This document shows, in pieces, positions 1-11,359 of a stretch of 64,000 nucleotides of DNA (position 1 is the stretch's first letter; every line of letters starts with the position of its first letter). The position numbers were made by a program, and so were the translations under genes. Source of the DNA: Zygnema cylindricum (taxonomy: Eukaryota > Streptophyta > Zygnematophyceae > Zygnematales > Zygnemataceae); the NCBI GenBank assembly GCA_037447655.1, contig JBBHKE010002973.1, positions 416,322 through 480,321 on the forward strand, given 5' to 3'. The notes under the pieces were generated by a model that saw only the letters and a program-made list of their open reading frames with translations, had not been told where the DNA came from and made no database searches.

Positions 1-2117
1 GAAGTCTAATTCACGGCAGATAACGGTAGCGAAGGAATGTTTAGGCTTAACCTGAGTAATGAAAAGAAGAATGCTTACTATGTTGGTGTTCCAAAGTTGA
101 TGATTTCTCATAAGTGGTAGGGGCATGTGCATTTTGATTAGCTGAGGGAAATGAAAAAGATTGGTGTAGTAGAAGGCATTCTGTTTGGTGATAATGAAAT
201 GGTGGATGATTAGAGTGGCTCGCTCAAGGTAAGGCTCAGAAACTTCCCTTTCCCAAAGTCGCCACATATAGGGGTGACAAGTATTAGATTTGGTCCACAT
301 AGATATTTGGGGACCTGCAAAAGTACCTTAGGTTGGAGGGAAGAGGTTAATGTTCACAATAACCGATGACTTGTTTAGATACTCTAGAGTCTACTTGATA
401 AAAACAAAGCATGAAACACCAACTTACTTTAAAGAATATAAAGCCTGGAGTGAGATGTTGCATGGAACCCCCATTAAGAGAATAAAGAGTTATCATGGGG
501 GAGAATACAACTCTAACCAGCTTGAGGAATACTTGAGAGATAAGGGAGGTCAGCACCATAAAATTGTACCATATAACACGGAACAAAGTGGGGTAGCTGA
601 GAGATTAAAGTGAACACTAAGAGACAATGTATGCAGTATGTTTGGCCGATAGGAAAATATGAAAGAGATTTTGGGGAAAAGCCATGAACCGTGCGAACGA
701 TATTAATAATACAGTCCTTACCTCAGCCGTTAAAGGAATGACACCTTTTGAGAGATGGGTTGGCAGAAAACTAGATATCTCTCACTTTAAAGTATTTGGT
801 AGTTAAGTTTACTTCTTGTTACGGATAGGAAAATCTAGAAACTAGATGCTAAGGGAAAACCTGGATACTTTGTAAGATATAATGAGGATGTTAAGGGATA
901 TAGAGTGTACGACTTAGCAAAACAAGATATCATTTTGGTCAAACACCTAGTTGTCATAGATGAAGGGAAGTCATTTGACCCCTTAAAATATACCAAGAAG
1001 ATAAGAATGAGTTTGGAGTCCGAAAGTGAGGAGAACTCGGTGTTTCCCCAAAATGACATGAGTGAAACAGTGATTGCAAATTCAAGGGAGATCCAAGATA
1101 CTGGAGATCTATCGGAAACCTCACATAATACTATGGACTTTAAGGAGACAGGGGAGAAGGAATCGGAACCAGCTTCTATAGATAGGGGAGCTGATAAGAA
1201 AGTAAGGAGAAATCTAAGACTTACCTTCATTCGAGCTTTGGAGTTTGAGGGAGGGAGAAGGAGCAGCAAAATGATACAAGAACAATAGGCCGCTCATAAG
1301 GTAACTAAGCTATCTCACCCTGATGAGCCTCGTCATACCTAGAGGCAATGAACAGTCCGGAGAAAGACAGATGGATTAGAGCCATAAATGATGAGATGGC
1401 CTCCATCAAGGAAGCAAATACTTGGGAACTAGCGGACTATCCTCCGGACAAAAAACTGATTGGGTGTAAATGGGTGTTTAAACTAAAACTGAACCCAGAT
1501 AATATCATTGAGTGATATAAGGCTCGGTTGGTAGCAAAGGGGTTCACCTAAAAGAAAAGAATTGACTTTGAGGAGACTTTTGCTCTAGTTGTTCGAGTCC
1601 CATCACTAAGTATTCTCCTCAGTCTACCAGTAGCGGAAGAAATGGAAATACACTAGATGGACATTAAGACCGCCTTTCTCAATGGTGAGCTAGAGGAAGA
1701 AATTTTCAACCAAAGGGATTCGTGGAGGAAAGAGAAGAGAGCAAATTCTGCGGGCTCATAAAGTCCTTATAGGGACTGAAGCAGGCTCCCCGAAAGTGGA
1801 ATAAGAAACTATATGAGTTGCTCACCGATATGGGATATATCAGGATCAGCTATGTCCACTCTAACTATATTTTTGAATATAAGAATGGTGTGATTTTTAT
1901 TGCAATTTACGTGGATGATCTACTGCTTTCAACTATGTTTTTGAAAAAGATCAATAAGTTAAAGAAGGATCTTAGAAGCAAATTTTGACATGAAGGATTT
2001 AGGGGAGGCAAGATATATTTTGGGAATCCAAATTGAGAGAGATTCTGGAAAAAGGATCTTTAGACTTACTCAGAAAGAAAGAATAGGTAATATGCTTGAG
2101 AAATTCTAGATGGAAAA
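1..2117 (+). pseudogene. Ty1/copia gag-pol remnant (integrase to reverse transcriptase)
   Basis: This is a decayed copia polyprotein body that lines up nearly base for base with 12771-14897 of the intact element further right. It enters the window in the protease-integrase linker, runs through integrase (about 60-1300) and breaks off inside the reverse transcriptase near the LEKFQM motif. Many in-frame stops and small indels are visible. In the integrase core the usual SDNGGEY reads SYHGGEY (ORF 350-613), so the second catalytic Asp is lost, while the VAERL glutamate remains. The YVDDLL reverse transcriptase core survives near 1908-1925. The body is cut at 2117, where a minus-strand LTR begins. 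No function is expected. The left part lies outside the window. Confidence 0.93.
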
Positions 2118-2786
2118 TGAAACTCTGAGACCTCCATAAGTCCTCAGAGTGGACAGCTTCCAAGAAGCCTCTAGGATAACCCTGACCCCTTTGTGTTTCT
2201 GCAAAAATAACTACCACCCTAACAGACAAAAACTCTAACCAACTTCACCCCTGTGAAGACAAGACTCCCTTGAGTCGATAGCAAAAAGAATCTTTGAATT
2301 TTCTCCCCTGAGCAGTAAGTTATGGAGGGTCAAAGTTGACCTTTTGTACAGAAGCTCTCTGGGAGAGAGGGTCCTATCTCCTAATTTTCCTAAGTCCTAT
2401 CTCTCTCACAGACTCTATCTACTGATGTACGGAACCAATCAGAATTGAGTTTCGTACGCAAAAGTACAGCTGCCGGTGTACTTTAGGTACGGACATTGTA
2501 CGACAAGGCCTAAATGTCGACACATGTCATATCCCGATTCGATGCCATAATCTCTGAGATTCCACGATCCAACGAAATTTCGCCACGCACCATCCGATGT
2601 GGCGATGGCCACAAACCGCCGAAAACTTCCTCCGCGATCTCGGCGCTAATTGCGGCCGTCCGATGAGAATCTAATTTAATCGTAGCCGTAATAAATACAT
2701 GTGCGGTATTTGTTTCATTTACGAAACAAATGCGCGGTTTTGATTTATAGTCCGTACTGTAATCCGTACTTTATATATTACCGGAT

Positions 2787-4242
2787 CTATGTATCCCGTA
2801 ATCTATTATAGTTAAATGAATAATCGTACGTGTATCTATTTAAAACCCTAGTGCTAGTAAAAAAACCCTTATCATCTAATACAGATGTAGAGATAAGGTT
2901 TTTGTTCAGCTCTGGGATAAACAATACATCAGAGAATGTTAATATGGATGTCTTTCCTTCTACTAACACTTTCAGATCTACCGATCCTACAAGAGTAGTG
3001 GTGACTATCCTCCCATCCCCGTACTCTATATCTACGGTGGGAATATTTTTTATCTTAATGAACAGGTGCCTATCATTACATATGTGCATGGAGGCACCTG
3101 AATGTACAATCCAGCCTGCTTCACCTTTCAATCCACCGTAAGCACATTTCTGCCTTCGTGGTATTTCGACCTCGTTTTTCCCCTCCAACTCCTCATCCAA
3201 AAGGAGCTCATCGTCCTCGTCCTCGGATTTCGCCTCATGTACCTGTGTCACAAGGGCCTTTTTCTTTCCTCTCGGGGTACCACCGGTCTGCCCCTCTTTT
3301 AACCGAAGCTTAGTTAGCTTAGTGCACTCTGCCATATAGTGCCCAGGTTTCTTACAAAAATGACATAAACCTTTGGGAGCCCTTGGTCCGAACTCGTCGG
3401 TCTGATTTTTCTGCTCCCTCTCCCTATAGTTTCCGACCGGTTTCCGGGAATCCTTGTTCCTCGAATCGGTGGCAGTTGCAAAGGCTTGGCCACTCTTTCC
3501 TCCTCTTTGGATCTCTATCATATTCTCCCGAACGAGAATCATCCCTACCACTGAGTTCCATATCCACCTTGAGTCCGGCAAGTCCTGCACACGGTTGACT
3601 ATGTTCTCGAACTCATCGGGTAACTTCATCAGAAAAACAATTAACCTTTTTTTTTCACTAAAATCTTTTCCCGCACTCTCTAGCTCCATGAAGAGTGTAG
3701 CAAGCTCATTGCAAAAATCGAACATCGTCCCCCTTTTGTATACATACTCCTTAACTTTTTCATCAGCCAACTGTTGTTGCTGAATCGTACCACTTCCGTA
3801 CATCTCTATGAGAGCCATCCAAAGATCGGATGCCCTTTCTACCTGCAAATGAGGACATGCAAGTCCTTGAGTGAGATGTCGTAGGATGAAGTGCTTTGCC
3901 GCCATATTGTTGAAGTCCCAGGTTTCAGTATCATTCTCCTCGTTCCTCGGAATAGGTGACATGAATGCCGAACCAGTTGTTATTGTTGTGGTCGCCTCCT
4001 TCTCCTTTCCTTTGTCCACCACCTCTTTTTCTTTTGTTTCCTCCGTTGAAGGTGGATCCTCTTTTCTGGTGAATGTGCTTCCTCAAAACCCAGGAGGAAT
4101 TCGAAGACTTGATGGACGCCCCAACCGTCCACTAACTATCCCCCAAAACCATTTTTCGCATAGAGCTCCTATCATCATACATTCCCAGTATATGAAGCCA
4201 GTTCCATTAAAGATTGGTTCCCTAGAGGGTGGGCCCATAACC
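2787..4242 (-). pseudogene. copia D gag-protease, protease active site changed
   Basis: Reading right to left, gag starts at the PBS (VMGPPSREP...FNGTGFIYW), is broken near 4083, and continues as a 411-residue frame (4022-2787). Recognisable parts are the gag core (ILRHLTQGLACPHL), one CCHC zinc knuckle (CHFCKKPGHYMAEC) and the protease segment. The catalytic DSGAS motif of copia proteases reads HSGAS here, so the active-site aspartate is gone. The frame ends by running into LTR-derived sequence (NRYTYDYSF...), which marks the deletion junction. Not expected to be functional. Confidence 0.88.
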
Positions 4243-5298
4243 TGAACTCTGAGACCTCCATAAGTCCTCAGAGTGGACAGCTTCCAAGAAGCCTCTAGGA
4301 TAACCCTCACCCCTTTGTGTTTCAGAAAAAATAACTGGCACACTGGCAGACAAAAACTGTGACCAACTTCACCCCTGTGAAGATAAGACTCCCTTGAGTC
4401 GATATCAAAAAGAATCTCTGAATTTGCTCCCCTAAGCAGTAAGTTATGGAGGGTCAAAGTTGACCTTTTGTACAGAAGCTCTCTGGGAGAGAGGCTCCTA
4501 TCTTCTAATTTTTCTAAGTCCTATCTCTCTCACAGACTTTATCTACCGATGTACGGAGCCAATCAGATTTCAGTTTCGTACACAAAAGTACAGCCGCCGG
4601 TGTACTTTATGTACGGCCATTGTACAACATGGCCTAAATGTCGACACGTGGTATGTCCGAATTCGCTCCCTTAATCCTCGGAGATGCCGCGATCCAATGT
4701 CATTCGGCCACGTGTCATCTGATGTGGCGATGACCACAAACCGTCAAAATCCTCTTCCGCGATCTCGACGTTAATTCCGGCCGTCTGATTAAATTCACAT
4801 TTAATCGTAGCCGTAATAAATACATGCGCGGTATTCGTTTCACTAAAGAATTAAATGCGTGGTATTGGTTTCTTATCCGTACCGGAATCCGTACTTTTAC
4901 ATATACTGGATATTTGTCTCCCGTAAACAGTTACAGTTAAATGAACTATCCTACGTATAAATGTTTAAGTAATTATCAAACCATATAGTACATAACATTA
5001 CTCTTAGACTTAACGCCTAAGGCTACCGGCTACTGGCTGTCTGCCGGCCGGCAGGTACCAGGATCAAATCCTGTCGCCGATACATATCTTTTAGTAAATT
5101 AAACCCCTAACTAAAATATATTTTCCCGTAAACCTCTGGATAGCCTATGTAGTCATGGCTCTAGCTCCTTCTCCAATTTCTCAGTGACTGCGACAAGTTT
5201 GAGAAGTTGGAGGGAGAAGTTAGAGATAGACTACCTCGGCTTCTTTCTTATTTCTATTCAAACCTAGAAAATACTTTAAAAGACCATTAATTTCTACA
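4243..5298 (-). repeat. 5' LTR of copia element D
   Basis: A long terminal repeat of about 1056 bp in reverse orientation, beginning TGAACTCTGAGACC on the + strand and ending TTTCTACA. It adjoins the primer-binding complement GGGCCCATAACC (4231-4242). It contains the conserved antisense tRNA-like segment (see 5003-5085). The partner LTR at 2118-2850 is truncated. Confidence 0.9.
5003..5085 (+). other. tRNA-like box-B segment inside copia LTR (antisense to element)
   Basis: On the strand opposite to the element, the LTR reads GCAGGTACCAGGATCAAATC followed by CTG. This resembles a tRNA variable loop plus T arm, with a box-B-like GGATCAAATCC. From memory, plant initiator tRNA-Met has CAGGTCCCAGGATCGAAACC then TG at this place, 19 of 22 positions alike. 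Upstream GGCTAAGGCTACCGG could be a poor box A. Equivalent segments occur at 8594-8616, 22692-22725, 31220-31245, 36580-36610 and 42730-42765 on the + strand. They occur on the - strand at 10531-10552, 15920-15941, 17378-17410, 25085-25120 and 43280-43315. No full cloverleaf could be folded by eye. Confidence 0.5.
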
Positions 5299-7835
5299 GT
5301 ATTTAGAGATTGGGTTGGTTCAGCGCGGAACCTCGAGAGGTCGGCGAAGAGGGAGAAGGATGTGGACCTTGCTTAGGATACAGTGTTTGCCACATCGAGC
5401 GCCGCTCGGGTTGAGCAAGATGTTGGGTTTTAGACCATCACGAAGGAGAACGCCTATGAAGTGGAGAATAAGCAAGAATGGTGGTCTTTGTTAAGGCGGG
5501 TGAAGCTTGAAGTCTATCTATCATCTCCGAAGGAACTTAGGGAATGGCTTTAAGGTAGGCCAAAGGCTTTTGTGATGGAGAGAAAAAAGGGGGAGAAGGC
5601 GAAGAATTATAAGGAGGGGAAGACGCGAGAGTGGAAAATCCTAAAGAAATTTGTAACCTCCTGTGAGGTCGTAATGCTACCACGGCTTCCACAATAGAGG
5701 TTCCCGCCACCGAGACAAAGGTGGGAAACTCACGAGAAGCAACAACAAATTCGGTAGATCTGTGACCAGAGCATTATTTCAATACCTCCCTTTCTTGGAA
5801 GGAGGTTATTGTTTAATTCGATGGAGTTGGGCTGAGCTCTAGAGAGGGCGGTTTCGAATAGGCCTCCCATTGAGATAGGAAGTGAGGGAATTGCCCACTA
5901 AAAGTGTATGGAAGAGTGCTTCAAATGGGACATAATTTTTTCCCAGAATGCTTTTCTTTAATGCCTCCATCATGGTGACGGGTCTGGCCCCCTCTGTAGC
6001 CCTGCCTTGTGATTTTAAAATATCCACCAGTTTTTTAGTGCACCTGACTACTCTTGTCAAGTCACCTATATCAATACTCGAAACCTCTAGATCGTAAGAT
6101 TTTGTCCCCCACAACCCTTTTGAAGGCCAAACAGTTGGTGCAGGGGGAGGAGGCTCCTAGGTGAAGGTGTGGTTCGGCGGAGAGGACGCCTCCTCCTTGG
6201 GTATTGGGGCGAACCTCCCTTTAATGTCACGGTTGTCGAACCTATTCCCTTTTCGGGACCTCTGTGATCACTTTCTGTTGATCTTTTCTCTGGGCGTGCC
6301 CAAGAGGTGGTTCGTCTCGTAGACGGCCTTCTGGTTGTAGTATCTCGGAAATGAGTAGTCTAAAGGTGTGATTTTGGTACCCCCCAGGGTTGGTCCAAAC
6401 TTTTTGAGAGGAACTGCTTTCGGAGGATATGCTCAAGATTTCCACTACCCCTCCTACGGGCCGGACTACCCTTGCTCAGCCAGACCAGGCCACGCTCTAC
6501 TCCAACTCCTTTTTTACCTTTACATGAAGATTCTGAAAGGCAAGGTGTTCCTTGAGATTAAACCGATGGGGATCTGCCAAAATCTCAAGGTCAATTGGAA
6601 TTTCGGCCCCGGGAACCTTTGACTGTATATGGAGGCTCACTTCTGGAAAGTGACTCGAGACTGATTCCTTATTAACCAACTTTTTTCTGCGGGAGGTAAG
6701 TGAAGACCGCTTCCTCTCCTCCGCCTGGGCCCTAAAGGCCTCGGCTAGAGAGGGGAATTGTTTGGAGTCTGGCTAGGGGGAGATAGGGGAGCGGATGCAT
6801 CGGCGAATTCTTTGGGTGGAGAGTCAAAGATGGATACCATTGGAACGGATTCCTTGGGCAATTGAGAATCTTCCTTCTGTGTTAAAGCCTCTAGTCTATC
6901 TTTTTCTTCGAATCGAAATTCAGAAGTCCCCCTAACTTAAGCTTCTCCTCCTCCCATTGAGTAATGGAGGTAAGGAGGATAACCTAACTGAGTGTAAAAT
7001 AATATAGCTTCATTCAAAGAGGGAATGTACCATAAACGAAGCCCATATCCCCTCTAATTCGAGCGGATAGGGGTCTTTTTCAAAACTGTGCTTATCTACC
7101 AGAAGCTTATAAAATGCTACTACAAAATTCCTCACTTTTCTAGCTAATTCTAGTGGTCTACGTAGGCTATTAATACCTCCGGAGCCCAAAAAGAACTACC
7201 AACAAATACGCAAATGAACTTCCACGCAGGAATATAGAATCAATAGAATTGGTCGTTTCAGATTTAACAATATCACCTTGCCCCAGGAAATAGAATGATA
7301 GATGAAATCAACAACGATGGCAAAGCAAGCTCAACATACCCCGGTGATCAACGATGACAAAGAGAGGAGACGATATCTCTCCCAATGGTACCAAAGATAG
7401 GTAAGATCCTCCTTCACCACTCGATTTCTGCAAGACGGACCCAACAAGACTCTTCTCTATTTCAAATAGCAAAAAGTCCAAATCGCCCAACGGATCGATA
7501 GTGCCAACTACCCACCCAAACTCCGATTCCCACAAGAGACAAATTCAAAACAGAAATGGCAATAGATTGAACACACAAGACAAAGGTTCTCGAATATAAG
7601 GTTTTCTTAGATTTTCTAGGGGTTTTTCTTAGGATACAGTATTGAAAAAGCAACATGTCTCCTTCAACCCCAAGTTCCTAATACAACAAAGTTTGTTTGG
7701 TTTTTGGTTCATAGTTCAACTCAAAGCAAGTAGCCAATAAGCGGGGAGAAAATGTGAACGAACGAACATAAGACAAAAGAAATTATACTACACTCAAAGC
7801 AGAAAGTAATACTTCTGACTGCGGCTGGATCCAGA
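5299..7835. other. unassigned decayed sequence between two copia elements
   Basis: No copia or gypsy similarity is visible here. The minus strand keeps broken open stretches from about 6930 to 5839 (next entry). The plus strand at about 5400-5690 reads as a lysine-rich stretch (MERKKGEKAKNYKEGKTREW) with stops. The right third (7000-7835) is AT-rich with nothing recognisable. It is probably an old, unrecognised transposon or gene remnant that became the landing site of element E (7836). There is no decisive evidence for either. Confidence 0.5.
5839..6930 (-). pseudogene. unrecognised broken coding stretch
   Basis: On the minus strand several open segments in changing frames give a protein-like composition. 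First comes a charged and Pro/Ser-rich part (FRFEEKDRLEALTQKEDSQL, later EAFRAQAEERKRSSLTSRRK), then a segment with VSLHIQSKVPGAEIPIDLEI. After frame breaks, a 91-residue frame (6114-5839) contains DIGDLTRVVRCTKKLVDILK and LLVGNSLTSYLNGRP. No zinc knuckle, protease, DDE or reverse transcriptase motif is present. It could be the gag-like part of an unfamiliar element or a dead host gene. I do not recognise it. Confidence 0.4.
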
Positions 7836-8828
7836 TGCAACTCTGAGACCTCCATAGGTACTCAAAGTAGGCAGCTTGCTAGAAGCCTCTAGGATAACCT
7901 CAGTTCTTTAAGCTTTGTCTGAATATTGCTGACACCCTGACAAAATACAGACTGACCAGACTGCACCCCTTGGAAGGGCTGACTCCCCTGAGTCTGCCAC
8001 AAAAAGAATCCTTGAATTTGCTCCCTGAGCAGTTAATTATCAATGGTCAAAGATGACCCTTTTATACAAAAGCTCTCTGAGAGAGAGGCGGCTACCTCTA
8101 ATTTTCTAAGTCCTAAACCCCTCTCTAAACCCTCTCCTACTGATGTACGGAACCAATCAATTGAGTGTACAGTACAGAAAGGTACTTGGTCTGAAGTACT
8201 TTCTATACGGCCATTGTACGATATGGCTAGAAAGACGACGCGTGCCATATCCGGGTTCGCCATAATTTGTCCCGGAGATGCCGTCATCCAATGTCATGCT
8301 GCCACGTGTCACCCGTTGTGGTTGTGACCGAAAACCGCCAAATCGACCATTCCGCGATGCCGGCTTCTTTCTCCGTCGTTAGATTAATGTCGGCCTTAAT
8401 TTATAGCCGTTAAAAATACAAGTAGTACATTTCCGTTGTAATTCTATTTTTAACTGTGTTTGTGTGATTGTGGTCCGTTTGTTAGTAAATCGAACTTCTC
8501 TTTTTCGCCATCTTTAAGTAGCTATCGTACCCTATATACTTCAGCACTGGTCTTAGACTACAGGGAAAGACTAACGTCTACTTTGACGAATGGTAGGTAC
8601 CAGGATCAAATCCTGGGTCCGTCAATCCTTTTTGGTAAGTTTACCAAGGATCTGCCTTCTGACTCTAGAAGGAGCATAGGCAGCCATGGCTCTAGCTTCC
8701 TCTCCAGCTTTCAGTGACTACGACAAGTATGGGGGCTAGAGAGAGAAGCTAGAAGCAGGCTGCCTCTGCTTTTTCCAGCCCTTATTTAAATCTTTTAACT
8801 AACCTAGAAAATACCTTTTATTTCAACA
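7836..8828 (-). repeat. 3' LTR of copia element E
   Basis: An LTR of 993 bp in reverse orientation with TG...CA ends (TGCAACTCTGAG to TTTCAACA on +). Near 8052-8066 the complement reads TATAAAAGG, a good TATA box for the element's own transcription. Upstream of it the LTR holds several GTAC motifs and a CCACGTGTC G-box. The antisense tRNA-like segment is at 8594-8616. Confidence 0.9.
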
Positions 8829-8841
8829 CTCCCCTTATTTT

Positions 8842-10110
8842 CTAATCACTTTTGATTTGAAAACCACATTTCTCTCTGCAGAAAATTAATTTAGGAGAAG
8901 GTACCGGCTTGGCCATCATGTCTGCCACCATCTCACCGTTTGGTCTGTATTCTAGACTTATTATTTTGTTCTCCACCTTTTCCCTAACAAAGCTAAGTCT
9001 GATGTCCATGTGTTTTGCTTTAAAATGATGTTTAGGATTAGCAGCAATTGCAATTGCTGCTTGATTATCACAGAATATTTTCTGAATTCCACTCTTAAGA
9101 TGCCCGAATTCACGAAGCAAGGATTTGACCCACATTAATTCCTTCACAGCAGAGCAAGATGCCATATACTCTGCCTCCATGGTAGACTGAGCAATGACCT
9201 TTTGCTTCTTACTGCTCCAGCAACAAGCAACATTCCCCACATACAACACATATCCAGATGCACATCTTCTCATCGCAGCATCCCTATAGCTGGCATCACT
9301 CGAAGTGGAGATGTCAGTGTTTTCCCCACCCAGATGCAGCCATAGATCCCTAGTTCCTATGAGATATTTGAGGACCCTTTTTGCTGCTTCCCAATCCGTT
9401 TTGGTAGGAGCATTCAGACTCCTAGTTAGCACTCCTACAGCTGCTTCCAAATCCGGTCTGGTACAATTCATAAAATATATCAGACTGCCCACTACCTGTC
9501 TGTATAGAATAGTCTGCATAAACTTCTTCTCTTGTGGACCTAGTTCATCATCTAGAATTAGGATGTCTCCTTCCTCACTCCCCTCACTTCCCTTCTTTAG
9601 ATCCATGGGAGTCGTGCAACTGTTGGCTTTGTTCATCTGAAATTTTTCCAGCATGGTTCCAATTGCCTCTTTCTGAGTTAATATAATTATCCTATTTTTC
9701 CTATTTCTCTCTACTTGTATCCCCAAAATATATGTAGCCTCCCCCATATCTTTTATTTCGAATCTTCCCTGTAGATCTATTTTAAGTTTGTTAATTTTCT
9801 TTAATGACTTACTTAGAACAAAAAGATCATCAACGTAAATTGCAATAAAAATGACACCTTCCTCATCTTCAAAAACATAAATTGAATGGTCTGAACTGAT
9901 GCAAAAGTATCCCAGACTGGTAAGGAACTCATCAAGTTTCTTGTTCCACTGTTTGGGCACCTGTTTCAAACCATAGAGAGATTTGATTAGCCGGCATACC
10001 TTACTTTCCTCTCCTTGTTCCACAAATCCTTCCGGTTGTCGCATGAAGATCTCCTCCTCTAGTTCTCCATGTAGCAACGCTGTCTTTATGTCCATCTGGT
10101 GGACTTCCAT
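8842..10110 (-). pseudogene. copia E reverse transcriptase-RNase H, still open
   Basis: A 422-residue open frame covers most of the copia reverse transcriptase and all of RNase H. It shows the fingers/palm start (MDIKTALLHGELEEEIFM), the catalytic AIYVDDLFVL, the linker RPDLEAAVGVL, and RNase H residues in SSDASYRDA, MEAEYMAS and CDNQAAIAIA, ending CGFQIKSD. The upstream part (10313-10111) carries KPIRCKWVFKLKLN and is shifted by one base after GFTQK. The whole polyprotein is cut by the insertion at 10313. The open frame suggests E died recently, but it cannot make a complete polyprotein. Confidence 0.9.
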
Positions 10111-10313
10111 GTCTTTTAGAGCTGCCAGACTGAGAAGTATTCGGACCGAGGGAAATTTGACGACCGGAGCGAATGTTTCTTCGTAGTCTATTCCCTCTTT
10201 TCTGAGTAAAACCTTTCGCCACTAACCGAGCTTTATACCGCTCAATTAAATTGTCTGGATTCAGTTTTAGTTTGAAAACCCACTTACATCTAATTGGTTT
10301 TCTATCAGGTGGA

Positions 10314-11359
10314 TGTTGAAATTTATAGATTTCTAGAGTATTTTCTAGGTTTAAATATGGTTTTATAAAAGGAAAAAGAAAAGGACGGACAGCCTGCCTC
10401 CACCTCCGCTCTCTAGCCCCCATACTTGTTGTAGTCACTGAAGGAAAGAGAGAGAGGTTGATCCATGGCTGCCTTAGTTCAACAGACAGCTATTTTTAGT
10501 AGGTTACTAAAAATATACTTGCAGACCAGAGATTTGATCCCGGTACCTGCGGTTCGTCTAATCGACCGGTAGCGGTCAGCTTTATCCTAATAGACTAGGA
10601 CCAATGCTAAGTGCTATGGTATGTGATAGATATATATTTAGTTCGAAATGATAAAGTTCATTTAACTAAAACTGTTTACGGCGTACATATATACAGTTTT
10701 ATAAACTACGTCGTACGACGCTAATTCAAAACGGATACCACGCATTTTATTTCTACATCGGAACAAATATCGCGCAAGTATTTATTCCGGCCAAAATTAC
10801 GTTTCGCATATAATCCAACGGCGCACATCATCGCCGAAATCCCGGAGTGGTCACTTTGGCATTTAGTGACGTGGCATCACCTGGCGCCACGTGGGGAGAC
10901 ATCATTCGGTCGCGGGAATTCCGAGGAACGTACGGATGAGTGGAAAGTATACACGCGTCCACTTATGGCCTTGTCGTACAGAGGCCGTACAGAAAGTACA
11001 TCGGCAGTAGTACTTTCTAGTACTATACAGTTTTGTGATTGGTTCGTACAGGCAGTAGATAGGAGCTGTGAGAGGGAATTAGGAAAAACTAGGACTTAGG
11101 AAAATTTAGGTAGATAGTCCTCTCTCTCAGAGAGTTTGTATAAATTGGCATCTTTGCCACCCTATAACTTATCGCCTGGTTGGCCGTTTTCAGTGATTCC
11201 TTTTTCTACGGACTCAGGGGAGTCCAGGCTACACAGGGGTGCAGTCAAATTGTCAGTTTGCCTTCTAGGGCAGCAGTGGTTGTGGCTTAAAGTGGGTTAG
11301 TTAAATACTATCTAGAGGCTTCCTGTATTCTGTGGTCCAATGGAGGACACAGAATTGCA
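10314..11359 (+). repeat. 5' LTR of the young copia
   Basis: A 1046-bp LTR, TGTTGAAATT...GAATTGCA. U3 has a dense run of GTAC motifs (about 10926-11052) and a CCACGTGG G-box (about 10890). A TATA box TATAAAT follows at 11139-11145. The tRNA-like box B lies on the opposite strand at 10531-10552. The gag start codon at 11340 is inside this LTR. Confidence 0.96.
11139..11145 (+). promoter_or_regulatory. TATA box of the young copia LTR
   Basis: TATAAAT lies about 195 bp before the gag ATG, after a run of GTAC motifs and a TC-rich stretch. The same box is present in the 3' LTR at 16528-16534. Related LTRs keep TTTGTATAAATTGGCA at the same place (25661-25676, and 22132-22147 on the complement). 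Transcription is expected to start roughly 30 bp downstream; this is inferred, not shown. Confidence 0.75.

Larger units (their letters stand above)
2118..5298 (-). mobile_element. Ty1/copia element D, internally deleted
   Basis: This is a copia element in reverse orientation. On the + strand it reads truncated 3' LTR (2118 to about 2850), gag-protease (to 4242), primer-binding site (4231-4242) and full 5' LTR (4243-5298). Integrase, reverse transcriptase and RNase H are missing: LTR sequence joins protease sequence directly near 2845-2860. The LTR ends are TG...CA type (TGTAGAAAT start, CAGAGTTCA end). The five bases outside the ends do not match (GAAAA on the left, GTATT on the right), so the deletion or a later rearrangement removed at least one original border. 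Its closest relative in the window is the copia nested in the gypsy (30411-36831). Confidence 0.9.
7836..10313 (-). mobile_element. Ty1/copia element E, 3' part (continues at 16749-17166)
   Basis: This reverse-oriented copia has its 3' LTR at 7836-8828 and polyprotein from 8842 to 10313, where the young copia interrupts it. It resumes at 16749 after the duplicated GTGGA (10309-10313 and 16749-16753). The piece at 16749-17166 encodes the integrase-reverse transcriptase linker and stops at the LTR of element F. The polypurine tract (on + CTCCCCTTATTTTC, 8829-8842) sits directly inside the LTR. Five bases before the 3' LTR are CCAGA. The other border is lost, so its own target duplication cannot be checked. 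Confidence 0.92.

Noticed and set aside
2787-3141. Plus-strand frames over the copia gag-protease regions (also 3102-3783, 34389-35724, 40680-41447)
   Set aside because: Shadows of the minus-strand copia proteins.
10866-11099. 77-residue frame repeated exactly at 16255-16488
   Set aside because: Both lie inside the two LTRs of the young copia and are shadows of promoter sequence.
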